A DNA stretch of 64,000 bases from Panorpa germanica (GCA_963678705.1 OY783213.1:15504451-15568450); one strand, 5' to 3'; positions 12,901 through 34,726 are shown, counted from the first letter of the stretch. The notes: generated by a model not told the origin, from the sequence alone. Made by a program: numbers and translations.

Positions 12901-15900
12901 CGTATGCTGGTATGATATTTTGTATCACTAAATTTATTTATATTTTGTTCTCTTGTATTTATTACTATGAATCATTTTAAAAGCAGACAAAACATTTTAA
13001 ATAAATATTTTTCTAACAAAAATTTTACTTACACAAATATAGAACTAATAAAATACAGAAAGGTGTCCAACTTTTAAAAAGATTTTACAAAAAATCAAAA
13101 AATAAATACATTTTTATATATACTTTATATAACTAATACATTAAATATTGCTTTCAGTTTATGAACAAAATAAAATAAATTTTCATATAATAATTTTCAG
13201 CAAATGTAATATAACTTATTGATACAAACTTATTTTTGGGATTTTATAATAAATTAGTGAAATGTTATTTTCAAGTTAAATAAATAATCTAAATAAATAA
13301 ATATGGAGTGATCTTTAATTTTTAAGAACACAAAAGAAAATAAGTTTTGAACTTCATTTTCTTTTAGATTTAAATAAAAATAATAAAAAAATTACTAATC
13401 TATTTTGAAAAACGGTTTTAAACACTGATTTTTTATACGTGGTGGCTATGCTAACAAATAAACTTAAAGTATTTTGGCATTATAAACAAACATAAGTAAT
13501 GCTGGTAATTTGTATGTTTTTTGTTCATAATAATACATCATTTTGTGTTTTGCAATGTATTGATTGGATCCTCATGTTTGCTTGCTTAACGGTTCTACCT
13601 CACTTGACAAAATTAAAGCCAGAAAAACTTATTGACTGATTATTAAATATCCATAAATTATTAAACAAATAAACATGTATCGCAATTCAATTGCACGAAC
13701 ATTGTGAGCCCTACTATTTTATTTTGTATCGTCTACACGAGAAAGGCAGGTGGCATACAGCACAATTTTAATGCGTTTTTTACAATTGACACATCGGACG
13801 AGTTTTAAAAAAACATTCGTTCTAGTTTTTAATATTATTTAGACACACACGAAAAATATATTTAAAAATTTTTGCTTTTTCTAGCTTTATAAATAAAAAT
13901 AAATATTTCCTATGAAATTTTTATATAGGAATTGTTAATTGTATTCGTTTATGATAAAATACAAATAACTGTATATTTACGTTACTAAAAAAAACTGCGC
14001 ATATAAACTGTTTGCATTAAAAAAATATTTTAAAAAATACATCAGTCTTTAGTTTATTTATATAGAGAAAATATCACATAAGTTACCAAAGTGTCTGGAA
14101 AATCCTTAAAGTATTTTGTTGCAAAACACAATTATAAGTTGACTGTTTGTACTATTTTTAATACGAAAAATAATTTAGTATGTTATTCACAATAGCGACT
14201 CTGCTTTGCAGATTTTGGCATTTGAATAAACTAATCATTCTAATTAGATAATATAACTTTTATAGACTAGGATAAGTTTTTATTTATATTTTCTAAATAT
14301 TTTTTAAGAAATAGACACCTTGATTATATCAACGAACGAAATTCTTTTATTGTTTCAAAAACTTGAACAATCAAAAAAAACATTTTCTTTTTATAAAATA
14401 AAATGTGCTACTTATATAGATCAAAATGTCTAGGAATAGTTATGTATAATATAATAATTATATCAGTATCGATAATTTATAAGCGCACATTTAATAGACT
14501 AACATTTTGTTTTTTTCACACTTATAAAGGACGCGACGCGACACGCAACTTCCACGACCACATACTCGTGGAAATCAACCAAAGTCCCGTACCGAGTTTT
14601 GTACCGATTTCCCGAGAAAACCGACCTTTCCCCTGTCTGACAACACATTTATAAAAGTAATTTATCTTTTATTCATTATAAATTATTATTTAAAACAAAA
14701 CACATTTTTCGGCTACCTATTTTTTAGAGTTTTGGAGTTATTTTTCCCATAGTTTTATATCACAGAATGAGCAAGAGGCTTTCCAGATCCTTATATTTGA
14801 TATATTTTTTACATCACGCCTCCAGTTTTTCGCGTCAAAAATTTATTTCATTACTATATTGACGCGTTTTATATATTAAAATTGGGGCAACTGTACAAAA
14901 ATCTAACAATAAAAATTCACACGTTTAATTTCTGTTAATTTACGTTAAGCCATATTTATTTAAATATTGCTTACTGGCAGTTTTTATTAATATGTTGCTT
15001 ATTTCTAAAATATATTTCTTTGCCACATTATTTTTTATTTGCATTGTTTAATAATTGTCGATAATTTTGTTTTAATATTTATAAATTCAACAAAAATGCC
15101 GCGTGTGAACTGCTGCATTTGGATGCCTACAGGGCCGTTATCACTAGGTTAAGATGTTATTAATGTCTCCGTCAGAGAAATTTACATCTAAGAAAATCAC
15201 AAATCAGTCAACCTGCATTTAACCGGCCATGGCAAAAAACTATGCATTCAAAAAATATAACAACAATATAACATGAAATGTTGATTATATTTCTCAAATC
15301 ATTTCTAAAACAAATACATCTCAAAGCTGAGTTCAATTAGTTAATACATTAATTAATATAATTAAGTGGTTATTAAGGATAAATCTATTAAAATTAGTTA
15401 TTTGACAAAGTGACTTGAGAATCTTTTTTTAGCATGTTAGCCAGAAATAAATAAATAGTAACAATTCGGTTCTTTTAAGATGAAACTAATCATAAAACAA
15501 AACAACTCATACAAAACATTTTGATTCTCAAAGCACTGTACATTAGCTATCACCCTTATATATACCGTTGTGGACGACCCGAGCCCTGACAGATCACAAT
15601 AATAACGAGCGATGGTGGGGTAGTGAGTCTGCAATGACCCACCTCCTTGTGATAAAATATATCATATTTTCCATTAAATATAATAATTACAAATATATTT
15701 TTACGATAATGATTTTAAGAAGAAATATGTTGAAATGACTTTGATAAATATTTCTTCTAATTAAATGGAAATGACTGAAATATATATATATATATTAATA
15801 TGCTTTATGTAACGGTGAAATAAAAAGACTAATAAACCTTATTTTATATATAATAGTTTAGGTATAATTATTTTTCAGCAATTTTATAGTAGTATATGTT

Positions 15901-17250
15901 AAAGTTGCACTTTTTACTATTTCTTTCTCGATACATAACGCACATATGAAAATTATTTTTATTCGATAAGTTACATTGTAAGTGTTATGAATTCTATTCT
16001 GCGTAACATTTGTTCGTTTAATTTCAAACAAATTTATTTTGAGAGAATCGTAATAGTCGTAAACACTTTTTTCTTATTTGTACTCTTTTTATGATAAATT
16101 AGTATAAAAATGCACGAAGAACTCATTAATATCAAAAAATACTTATTGCAACATTTTGAACAACTATACTTTAGCATTCAAATAAGTACTTGAAGTACTC
16201 ATAAAATGCAAATTACGAATCAAATTCGAGTGCACTTTCTATTATTCCTTTTTTAAATAGATAGAATCGAGTAAATTGGGTTTTATATATATTTGGTAAA
16301 AAAAAAACCTTACATAAAATAACACACTCACACAATTGATTCACACGCGGATATTTAACATTTACTTTCATAACGTTTGATGCGCCCTTAGCGTTAAGTT
16401 AGTTTAAAAACTTCACAGCTTGACTCAAATACGATATTTAAATTTAAAGACCAGGTACGTTGTTAAACTTGTGATTCAAAATTTATACACGATAATCCTA
16501 CTATCTAAAATGAGTACATATCGCAAGAAAAAATTCATCTATTTTTTCTATTTTTAGACGCGACACACGGTTCTTTTTAAGTATTTCTTTCATTTTATTT
16601 TCCTTATTTAAGTCTTTTCAGACAGGCACAGTGTTGAATTGTATTTAAGATCAGAAATATTTCTCTTTAAATACCTATGACTTTTAATTTCAAACGTTCA
16701 ACTAGCAATTGTTTTGCAGTGTCAAAATCATTATATAATTATTACTTTTGAAGCACTACTAACGAATGTTTGCTGTAGTAACAGCTAATTATTGAAAAAC
16801 TATCAAAGCGCGATTGTAGAAACTAAATGTCGCTCTATAGAATTGATTTTATGTTTATGTATATATTTATTATCACGTTTGCAAAATCGTTAAAAATACT
16901 AGAGTTAATATTATGCCCAGTTCAACACATCATACGGGAACTGACACATGTTGTTTATACATTATCTTTATTATTTCGAAAAATATATGATATATTCCGT
17001 ACAGATGCAAGCATTTAAGTTAGCGTAAAAATAAGAGAGATTAAATAAATATATGAGCATAACGAGTAATCTCACGTAATTTGCTTTGTGGTATTACATA
17101 AGTTACGACACTTCTAAAGCAATAGTAGTTCGATTATAGTATTATTATTTAAAAATACTTTTAAACGTATGCCATCATTATAATTAACTAAATATTCAAA
17201 TATGTAAGTAATAATAAAAAATAAGAGTAATTTAAATATTTTACGACGTT
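9976..17250. other. Long AT-rich gene desert
   Basis: I find no recognisable protein gene, tRNA or rRNA in these 7.3 kb. The part nearest 17.9 kb may include 3' untranslated sequence of the helicase read on the minus strand. Frames at 11169, 12455, 14403, 15437 and 16827 are short, low-complexity and stop-delimited. A more GC-rich patch at 14521-14655 contains the inverted repeat TTCCACGA/TCGTGGAA (14550-14557 and 14566-14573). Another patch at 15545-15645 could encode a short peptide on the minus strand, but nothing supports a gene there. Confidence 0.45.
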
Positions 17251-17908
17251 ACGAAAGCTTATCCTCCCCTCCACTTTCCCTTCTATATGTTTCGTGCATT
17301 TCAACAGCATTAAACACTAATTAAGATATAGGTTTATTCTACACATGAATTTAATTCTATTCTAGAAAAACAAAAAACAAAGTGACTGTCTAAGAGACAC
17401 TCATGGGACCTTGTCACTTTGGACAGCAAGTTACAGCGATACAGCAGAAAAAAAGTGTTTTGGAATGTTATATTTTAACAGTGTACATTAAATGTTAAAT
17501 ATATCTTTTGCCACTGCAAATTATTTTAAATGTTTTATTTCATTATAAAATAGTGTAAATTCCAAAAACAAATTATATTATTTATATTATGCGTTACAAA
17601 TTTATAACACGCATCCCATTTAAATATATATTTATTATTAATTCTAATGCAGATTAATTATTTTATTTTAAGCGAAACTTGAAACATTAAAAATTGAGAA
17701 CTACTCAAAAATCCAATTACCATATGTTCTTTTAAGACATGTTTTGTTTTTTTATACCCACAAGACGTGACCTACCAGGTTACATAACGACAGTCATAAT
17801 CATAAGAGAGGTTTTAGTTATTTTAGACTAGCCATTGATGTTGCAATCTGATTATTTTCGCAAATAGACCATCGTCGAATTTTGTTACCTGGAGTTTTAG
17901 TCACGTTT

Positions 17909-20643
<2,735 letters not shown>

Positions 20644-20654
20644 TTAAAAGATCT

Positions 20655-20884
20655 CGCTAAATACTAAAATTAAAATGGCCGACCAATAGAAGGGTTTTAC
20701 TAACATTTCTAACATGAAAATTTTCTAATAGATTTATAAAAATGAAAAAATGGCTTTTATACTCTACGTTACATTCAAATGTGGCTTACGTTTTATCCGT
20801 ACGAGATCCGTACCTAGTTAGAAAAGAAAATTATTTTATTCAATAATTCAAGCAATAAATTTCTTTAATATTAGTTTATTCAAA
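20655..20884. promoter_or_regulatory. Divergent promoter between p68 helicase and small ORF
   Basis: The intergenic space is about 240 bp between the two start regions. It contains AAAATGGCCGACCAA twice: at 20673-20687 (where TAG follows after four codons) and at 20883-20897, where it is the start of the small plus-strand ORF. The core AAAATGGC resembles a YY1/Pleiohomeotic-type site placed at transcription starts. This is an inference from motif and position. Confidence 0.4.
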
Positions 20885-21094
20885 ATGGCCGACCAAAAAG
20901 ATTCACGGATGAAAAAAAATGAAGTCAAGAAAAAGCAAGACATTTTAGCAAAAAAAAATTATTGCGAGATGTTTATTTTCTATTATATTTCTTACATTTG
21001 TTGTTGGTTGGTAAATCCGTTGTGGTACTGCATGATGCAGTATGTGGTGTTTCAGGTGTCAATGGCTTCTAAACCTAAGACAAAGGCAAAATAA
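20885..21094 (+). CDS. Small Lys-rich single-pass membrane protein, unknown
   Basis: A 69-residue ORF starts at ATG 20885 (context CAAAATGG) and ends in TAA with AATAAA-like sequence close after. The N-terminal third is strongly charged (MADQKDSRMKKNEVKKKQ). Residues about 27-55 form one hydrophobic, aromatic- and Cys-rich segment likely to cross a membrane. The C-terminus is again basic (KPKTKAK). A possible 45-nt intron lies inside (donor GTAAATCCG, acceptor TTTCAG before GTGTCAATGG). Both forms keep frame, because 45 is divisible by three. I do not recognise the family. It sits head to head with the p68 gene and may share its promoter. Confidence 0.5.
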   Translation: MADQKDSRMKKNEVKKKQDILAKKNYCEMFIFYYISYICCWLVNPLWYCMMQYVVFQVSMASKPKTKAK

Positions 21095-22114
21095 AAAATA
21101 TATTCTCTATAATTCCAACCAAAATTGGTTTATATAAATTTCTAAAAATATGAAATTGCATAATAACAAATTTATTGAGGTATTTGTTTTAATTTTATTG
21201 AAAACAAAAAGCTAATTTTATAATAAATGTGATATGAAATCGTACCCCTTTTAATCCAGACCGGCGAACAAAACGATAATGGCTGTTACAAACTAATGGC
21301 TGACAGACTACGAAGTACACGTAACTTCATAGTGTTAAATAAACAGCGCATAGAGTGGGTCCGGAAATAGCGCCACTTATGCAACAGCAAGATATTCGCG
21401 GTTCGCCAAACAACTAATAAACGCAATAAATTTGAAACTATTGTTGTTTTATAAAAATCAAGACGGCTTTGATAAAATTATATTCAGCGTGATTAAAAAG
21501 CGAAAATTCTATGAAATATTATAAAGATTGAATTGAAAGTATTACCCTTATGATTCTAAAATATAAGATGATCCACAATATTTAATATTCTTTATATTAA
21601 ATTTTATTAAACACAAATACAATATGTATACATCTTACTTGTTCCTTAATTATAAAATCAACAATACAAAATAAAAACTAATTCTATAATACATTATATA
21701 CCTTTAAATAATAAATATTATACAAAATGTACTAAGTTGTTAAAATTAGCTGTAATTAATAATTAAACATAAATTATAAAATAAACTTTTTAAAATATTC
21801 AGTCAAGATACAAAACTGATGATTCAATATACCAGGAAGTTAATTGTTACTACTAACTACTAACATTAAAATTTAATCTGCGTTCTGTTTACGAGAAAGT
21901 GGTACTATACATTCATAAAAATTATATACAAATAAGTATGTTGTTGGCTATTGTTATACAATAACACATTTACAAAAAAAGAGTACTACTTCTTGATGCT
22001 ATTCCAGGTTGTTAATTCCAGGCATCAATTTATAAAAGTAGTATTCCAAAAACGTTCATATAAAACAATATACGTAGTCTAGAGCATTGATCCTTGATAA
22101 TATCATACAGACTA
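21095..22114. other. AT-rich intergenic sequence
   Basis: This holds the probable 3' ends of the small plus-strand ORF and of the minus-strand helicase that ends at 22115. Several AATAAA/TTTATT words could be polyadenylation signals. No other gene is seen. Confidence 0.5.
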
Positions 22115-27216
<5,102 letters not shown>

Positions 27217-30200
27217 CTAATAATATCCTGAGTAGGGATGATAAGTTGCAGGGTTTGGAGTATGAGAAGGAGAACCCACTGTAGGGCGTACAGGATGAAA
27301 CGTTGAAGAAGAAACTGAGTATCCAGGAAAGCCACGAGGAGATACCAGCGCTGATCTATTCGTATTAAGGTCTGGTGCAGCTGGAGGCGCTGCCTGAAGC
27401 AAACGTGTTTGATCGAGCAAGCGAGATTGGTCTGCTAATAGTCGAGAATGAGGATCGGGCGATAGAAGACGAGTTGGCTGCATTGAATGTTCCATTAGAA
27501 GATGAGTCGGATCCGTTATAAGTCTATTTGCTGATAAGGAATGGTCCGAAGCCAAAAGGCGATGTTCGGTTGATAATAATCTATGTTCTGAAATAAGCCG
27601 ACCACTTTGATCAGAAATAAGTCTGCTATTTTGAATTTGTGATGTAAAACTGCTATGTGAATGATGAGTCACACGAGGTAGCCCCAAATCCACACTGTGG
27701 CGTCCACCCGGAGTTAAATCTAATGAAACAACACGTAGAACATCAGAATGGGCATATGAAGGTGGTGATGCATAACCTGCAGAACGTGTTAAGCTTAAAT
27801 CAACCGATTGTCTTTCTGCGATATCATATATATGATGGTAACGATTAAGATTGGTTGAAGCAGACATTTGAAAATTATGATGGTAATTTCGGGAACTCAT
27901 ATCTAACCCCTGTAATTCACCAGAACTCAAAATCAAAGGTTCAAAGTTACGATCGGACCGAAAATCTGTATCTAATTCATATTTAGTTCTGAATTCTAGA
28001 GAGTCTATATTTGTTTCATATTGCTTACTATAAGAATTTGCTAAATCAATCTGTTGTATTTTTTCTTTAATATTTAAACTTAAATTTTGCACCATACCCT
28101 CATCATCACTTGATAAATTATCAGTCGGTAAGTGATTGTTAAAATCATATCTTGGCACAGGTGTTCCTGCAGGGGACACAATGTCTGTATCTTCTGGAAG
28201 AGAATAATGAATTCTAGAACGATGTTCTTCGGGAGATTCTAAGGCATCATGATGTATAGTGTATTCTTGTCCAAGTGATCGCGTCATGTTATCTGGTTTA
28301 GGGGATGCAAAATCATCCTGATGCAAAGATGTATAATTTTCTACTGATCTTTGTAAAGTAGAACTGTCCAGACTACCAACATCAATTTCACTTTCATGAA
28401 TTAAGGTTGGTGATGTTATGTCAATTGTTCTTCCATGTAAATCTAGCATGTTTTGGGCTTGCAACTGGTTTATTCCTGTTAAATCCATCTCATGCTTATT
28501 AATTACCATGTTATTTGAGTCTAGAGATGAACATTGTATATTATAGCGAGCGTTATGTGGGTCCATATCATTATGAATTTCGTTAGGTGTATTGTTTCGC
28601 GAAATCAAATCGGCTTGTTTAATTTTAATTTCTGTTAAAGAATTATGAATATCAGTATCGTGGCCCATATTCATATTATATCCATCCATAGTATCAATAT
28701 TTATACTATCAGAGCTTATATTAATATTTGATAACATATTACTTTGTGATATATTATTTTCACTGCTTGTGCTGTGCATGTCCAATTGATCGACAATTAT
28801 AACGCCAGTGTCTGAGTTATGATCTTCATGAAGTACGTTTTCTTTTGGCATATCAATATGTGCAACCGAGTCTAATGCGGCTTCAACCAGCATGCTAGCG
28901 CTGGAGGATACTCGATGAGAATTAAAAGGGTTTAGGTCATCACCTCCTGCTGAATTCGAGACATCTATTTGTTCGTCGATATTAATCTTAACAAGATCGA
29001 CATTATCATCATAATCTTGTGAATGTGATTCTCCAACATCTAAAATAATATTTGAATTATCTTCAACCTTTTGTGGCGGATTAAAACTGTAAACACTGTC
29101 CTGTAGCAATTCTCGGGTTTCTAATATATTTGAGTCATTGTAATGTAATATTTCAGGAGAATCATTATCAGATTCACCGTCAATATCACTCAACTGTATT
29201 TTTGTCTGTCCTAACCATTTCTTACTACCTTTACTGATCAAACTTTGGTTACTGTTATTGGAATTGGAAATGTCCTTTACAAACCCATTCTTTAATAACA
29301 TGTGGTTTTCCATAAATAATACTTCATTAGCTTGTGCTTTATTTGTGCTGTTAATTTGATTATGGTCTGTATTTTCATGAGAATGGAAAGATTCCAGTAA
29401 AGGAGAAATTTGATTAGTAGATGACAAATGTTCTTCAGGAAGTGTTGATATTAAAGACGGGCAATCTTCTACTTGTGTGTTAGTTGCTTCCTTAATATCT
29501 GACAAAGATTCACTATCTGAACCATGTAATAATAGAAGATCATCATTTTTGTTTTCTATAAAACTATTAACAGAGTATTTTCTGCAAGCATCTGAAAAAT
29601 ATATATAGTATATATTAATCGTATGATAATTATAATTATTCCAATGAATGAATGTGTGTAAGTGTGTATATAATTACCACTCTGAATGTCATCTCTTCCA
29701 CCAGAATAGGCATCAAATGTATAGGCTACGCTACGTTCAATTCTTGGCATCATATCTTGGTTATACCCATGTACTTTTTTGTAGTGAAATTGTAAACACT
29801 GTTTTGTGGTGAAAGCCGCATTACAATTTATTTCTTGACATTTAAACGGCTTTACACCAGAATGTGTGAGCATGTGTATCTTTAAATTTGACTTATTCTG
29901 AAAAACTTTCCCGCAGCGAGGACATGCACATACAGCTCCCACATCTTTGCTGTGAACCTCTTTGTTGTGGCGTTGTAATGCAGCACGAGAACCCAAAATT
30001 TTGGAGCACAATTTGCATTGAAAATCACGTAAAACTTCCGCCATATCTTTGAAAAGAAATAATACAATTCAAGTTAATTTTATAAATTTATATTTATCAC
30101 ATTCAACTATGAATATAGGATTATTAATTTCATATTCACCACTGTGCATTCTCTTAATGTGTACTTTTAATTTCTGAGGTTGACAAAATTTTCTACCGCA

Positions 30201-32397
30201 AAAATCACATAGTGGTCTAGACCGCTGTGGATTAGCTGAACATCCATACGTTCGATGCATTTCCAAGTAATTAAGCCTCAGAAAAAACTGAAATAAAACC
30301 ATTCTGTAAAAACAATTACATTTTTTCACACTTCACATTACATTTATTTACAATTCACTAGCTCGATATTTCTGATATTCACCTTCTTACAAAATTGACA
30401 TTGATATGCTCCTTTTCCATCATGCATTTCAGCTGCATGTTTCATTATATTTTCTTTACCCAATACAGCCTCTCCACAGACTTTACAATGATATTTTCGT
30501 ATAGTCAAGCTAAATGCTGGATCATGGAACACAGAGCAATGCGTACGATAGTAGAGAGCATGTGCAAAGCGTAAATTGCACCCACCACAACCTGAACACA
30601 AATTAAAATATATGAGTGTATATATATATATATATATAAAACATACTTAATAAACAAATATTTAAAAAATATATATTTAAGATAAATCAAATACGTTACT
30701 GCTTTTTTCCAATTTCTTCTTTCCCCACAACGAGTTATGTTCATCAATCCAATAAAGTAATTCTTCACTTTCATTTATTTGCTTTGTTGTCACAAGAAAT
30801 ACGCTTTGTTCATTAATCACTACAGCAAGATTTCTATTTTCACGCATTGGGGCAGGTCTCAAAAATCGTACCCAATTAGAGTCATTCGGATTTTCCGTAC
30901 TAAAGTATAATCTTTCAGTATCATTAAAAACTTCCCAAATATCACGCATTGTACAATCATCTGGTATATCTGTTTCTTTAATTTTTTTACCGACCAATGG
31001 ACCTAGTTTGGCAAATTTTGGAATTATAGACTTAGATATTACACTCAAACCATGACTTGAAATGACTTCTTGAAATTCTAATATATAAGGTAATGATGCT
31101 TCAGAATATGTGGATATTGTAAATTTCGTATTTATCTTAGATTCACAGTTTAGTTCAATATTTTCAGATCGCTCTTCTTCATTCATGTACCGATCAAATG
31201 TGTAACTTCCCACGTCAATGTTAAAAGCTATATTAGATTTACCCAATATGTCTTTATGTTCCTCTATCCAATCAGGTAAACTTACGCAATCATTGACATA
31301 ATTCTCAGATATGATAAAAGGACAAGCTCCTTGTACATGTTTGGAATTACAATCGGTACATGTTTTTATTTTAATAGCTACTCTATGGTTCTGCTTTTTG
31401 GAACAATTCTCTTCTGGTTCAATATCCGTGGTAGAATCTTGCTTTGCAATAACTGTGGATACATCAGAGAAGTTGACATTATATTTTGATTTAAGATTTT
31501 TATGTGGTTTCGGTGCTTTACGTATATCATGATTTTTGATGGTACGCTGACCTCTTAACTTCTTATCCTTTATTATATTGTGTTTGTTTTTCTTCCGCTT
31601 GTGTTTACGAATATTTGATGCATGAGTATCAGAAACATTTTCATCATCAGCCTTTGGATTTGAATTTCGCTTTTTACGCTTAATACGTATATCTAATTGA
31701 GAGATGGTATCTTCCCATTCTTTTATATTCAAATCCTGATTATCAGTTTCTTCTATGTGCTGTTCTGTAATATGGTCGTCAATTACATTTTCTGTCAAAC
31801 AAGCACTACTTATTGCAGTTGCTTCATTCAAGAATAAATAATTATCCCTTTCTTTATCTAATTCATTAATTTGTGCCACTTCAATATTCTTGTCATTCAC
31901 TCCATTATTAATCAAAAATATTTCATTGGCACATTCCCCGGCGAACTCTTCTGAAGCCACATTAACATTTCCAAGCTCGATAGATTTAGGACTATGGTCA
32001 TTGTTATTGTTTCTCGATATACCATCTTCTACTGTGCTACAAAATGTAAACATACAACCTGTCAAAAACACATGTTCTAGCTGTTCATGCAATTCTCGTT
32101 ATTGATTAATACGGCAAACTCCGCCCTTTTATTAAAATTGTAATGAACTTAAAAATGCTTTACTTACTTGAAATTTTTGTCTATAAGGTTCAACAAATAA
32201 GTAACAAAATCTACATCATTCTTAAATGAAAGTTTTTGCCTCGCTAATTCCCATCTTTCAACATTTTTTGTTCCTATATAAATGTTTGCATTATTAGGCT
32301 TTTTACTAAGGAATGAAGATACAGGTAAAGAACACTTTAAAGAGTTTAAATTCACGGTTTTATTGTCACTGTCATGGTTTAAAGTAATTTTTGGCAT
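27217..32397 (-). CDS. PRDM10-like PR-domain zinc-finger protein
   Basis: Putative nuclear DNA-binding transcription regulator, 1555 residues. Exons: 32168-32397 (ATG at 32397), 30700-32036, 30383-30591, 30140-30287, 29678-30046 and 27217-29591; all phases agree. Order of parts: an N-terminal segment with a small helical domain (NVERWELARQKLSFKNDVDF); an acidic linker and a Lys/Arg-rich patch; a zinc-knuckle CTDCNSKHVQGACP near residue 303, as in PRDM4/10/15; and a PR (SET-like) domain at about 400-515, with AKLGPLVG, SNWVRFLRPA and ESEELLYW. About seven C2H2 or C2HC fingers then span exons 3-5 (e.g. YHCKVCGE, LCDFCGRKFC, CACPRCGKVF). A 790-residue disordered tail follows, rich in Asn, Ser, Asp and His, with RLL-type short repeats near the end. 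PRDM10 is my best match by layout; PRDM4 or PRDM15 remain possible. Confidence 0.85.
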
Positions 32398-32436
32398 AAC
32401 TACATTTTCCAAAATGATTTGTTTTGATTTAAACAA

Positions 32437-32663
32437 TCTATCTGTCTATCCTCTTTATGATAAAATTCACTTACTAAAGTACACTGCAATTATTGATGTT
32501 TTGACTTAAACAACTACCAATGTGTGTCGCTTTCATCGCTATCAAAAAAACTCGTTTTATATGATAAAATATATTGTTATATAATATTAATTATGTATAT
32601 ACTAAACATAAAACTAGTAAAATAACAAAGAGTTATTAAAATATATCATTTATTATAAAATAT
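32437..32663. other. Short intergenic gap, PRDM10-like 5' end to NOL11 3' end
   Basis: The region upstream of ATG 32397 contains a possible 5' UTR donor (on the minus strand, CTTTAGTAAGTG near 32475). AATAAA-type words for the NOL11 polyadenylation signal may fall in the AT-rich stretch near 32640. No separate gene is present. Confidence 0.4.
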
Positions 32664-34726
32664 TTACAATTTTATTTTTTCAATAGAATACAATTTTGAC
32701 ATTTTACACTGGTTACCACCGGATATAGATTTACCATTTTGAAGTCTTTGAATTATTGAAAGAGTTGTTTTTGCATCATTTAAATAATGTAGTTGATCTC
32801 CAACGGTTTTTCTAAAATATTTTATCATATTTAAAACCCCCTCATCTCTTGAAAGTATAAACTCTTGATAATGAGATTCCAACAGAATAGAAGCCCACTC
32901 AAAGATTTTATTTTCAGAATCTTCACATATAGTGATATCAAAATTATTTTTAGATACTAAAAAACAGAGATATTTAAGTAGTTGCAATGTTTCTGAAAAC
33001 TTTAGATTAGTCTGAAGCTCGGGTAGTAAATTTACTTCGCTGTATGAAATATTTAAAATTAAATTTATCAGATTTCGTCGTCCAGCAGGTTTCAAACAAT
33101 TTCCGGAATTTTTCTCTTCTTCCTCTTTCTTCACACCTTTAACTATTCCAAAGAAATCGTCTTTAGATGTTAATCCAAAATGTAGTAACTTCACCAACAG
33201 AGACGCTGGTATATCCTCAAAACGTATAATACTCCATTTTAAGGCTTTAATATCTCCCTTTTCAATTAATAACGGAAATATTTGTTCCAATATAATTGAT
33301 TCCGGATATCCTTCTTTGTTTAATTCATTAAATAACGATTTCACAATACTAGGAACATGTAAAGCGGGAACAGCAGAACTACGTTTTTCCTTTGCAGCGT
33401 CCCAATCAACAATTTCCATTTCCGAAATAATCTTTATGTCATCATCGAGTAAATTAATAACTTTCTTGCTTCCTACAATTGCTGCTAATTGTTCTGTAGC
33501 CATGTTATACGGCACCACAGCTAAACTGTTACCTGCAGCTAATAATACAAAATTTCCTATGACATTTAATTTAGCACAAAGTCCATAAAGTTTAAAACTT
33601 TGTCGCGACTGTATTATTTTAAATTGTATGTTATATGTGATAACTGAAGCACCCTCTTCATTGGCATCTGCTCCATACATCACAATATAGTTTGAGTTGA
33701 GGGAAGTCATAACAATTTGAGGCTTTCCACCAATCTTTATAGGCTTCGTACTAAATGTTTCAATCCGAGATAGAAAACACCCAACTGAGGGATCTATATT
33801 TTCTAAAAATAATTTTAAGCTGTATAAACGTCCATCAGACCCTAAAATAAAACTGGTGTAAATTATCTTAATAATAGAGAGAACATTTCATTAATTTTAA
33901 ATTCTTACATATTGTTAATAGCTGCGAATTCCCCTCATCGGAAACAAATGTATTGCCAATTAATTCAGCATTACTATCACGACGATATATTTTCTGAATT
34001 TTCACTGTATCAATCCTTTCAGTATAGTTCCCATTATCTAATTCCAAAATAATACATGATGTTATTTTTTTGTCTTCGGTTTGAACAAGATAACATAAAA
34101 ACAGTTGATTATGAGTAGATAGCAAAAGCTGATCTATAATTGTATTTTTTTCATCAACAACACTTCGGCGAACTTCTTTTCGGTTGTTTAGAGCATATTC
34201 CAAAGAAGAACAAGTGCCATTGCGAAATATAATTAGAGAAGGCCCATCTTGTTGTGTTAATATTGTATGAATTGGTATCTGGAACTATTAAGCACTTTGT
34301 AGTGTAAGTAAATTTAAATCACCTATATATTTTACATATAAATTATATCCAAACCTTTAACTTCTTAACGCGATCTAATTGTGTCTCCTCTGCAGACCAA
34401 ATTCGAAGTTGATTGTTTGCAAATGCGGCTACATATTTTTCTGTTAAGTGGTCATAAACAACTGCACTTGTTAAATGGTCTATTGTTCTCCAGCTACTAA
34501 TCTGATTTGTATCTGATAACTGAAAAGAACGACAGATTTAAATACGAAGTTCATTCATACTAAGCAGGTTATGAATAAACAGTTTTTACGTTACCTTAAT
34601 TCTCATAGCCATATTTTTTCCCAAGGTAACAATAACACATCCAGATAGACAATCTTCTGTTATACCCAATAATGGTTCAGTTGGATTTAATGATAACAAT
34701 CCATAATAAGAATGTAATTTAGCCAT
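32664..34726 (-). CDS. NOL11: Nucleolar protein 11 (small-subunit processome factor)
   Basis: NOL11 is a nucleolar component of the t-UTP/small-subunit processome needed for rDNA transcription and 18S rRNA maturation. The model has four exons, 614 residues: 34595-34726, 34355-34519, 33909-34278 and 32664-33841, all in phase. The start is ATG 34726 (MAKLHSYYGLL); an upstream in-frame TTG is not needed. The N-terminal half looks like WD/beta-propeller repeats (LRIWSAEETQLDR, WSDGRLYSLKLF). The C-terminal half matches the family: LINLILNISYSEVNLLP, LKYLCFLV and the ending LYSIEKIKL, very close to the vertebrate C-terminus as I recall it. The length is near that of vertebrate NOL11 (about 719) but shorter. 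The gene is head to head with CCDC66, about 970 bp apart. Confidence 0.88.

Noticed and set aside
15437..15634. Minus-strand frame with THYPTIARYYCDLSGLGSS
   Set aside because: Exon-like content over a short GC-richer patch, but no matching partner exons or known family.
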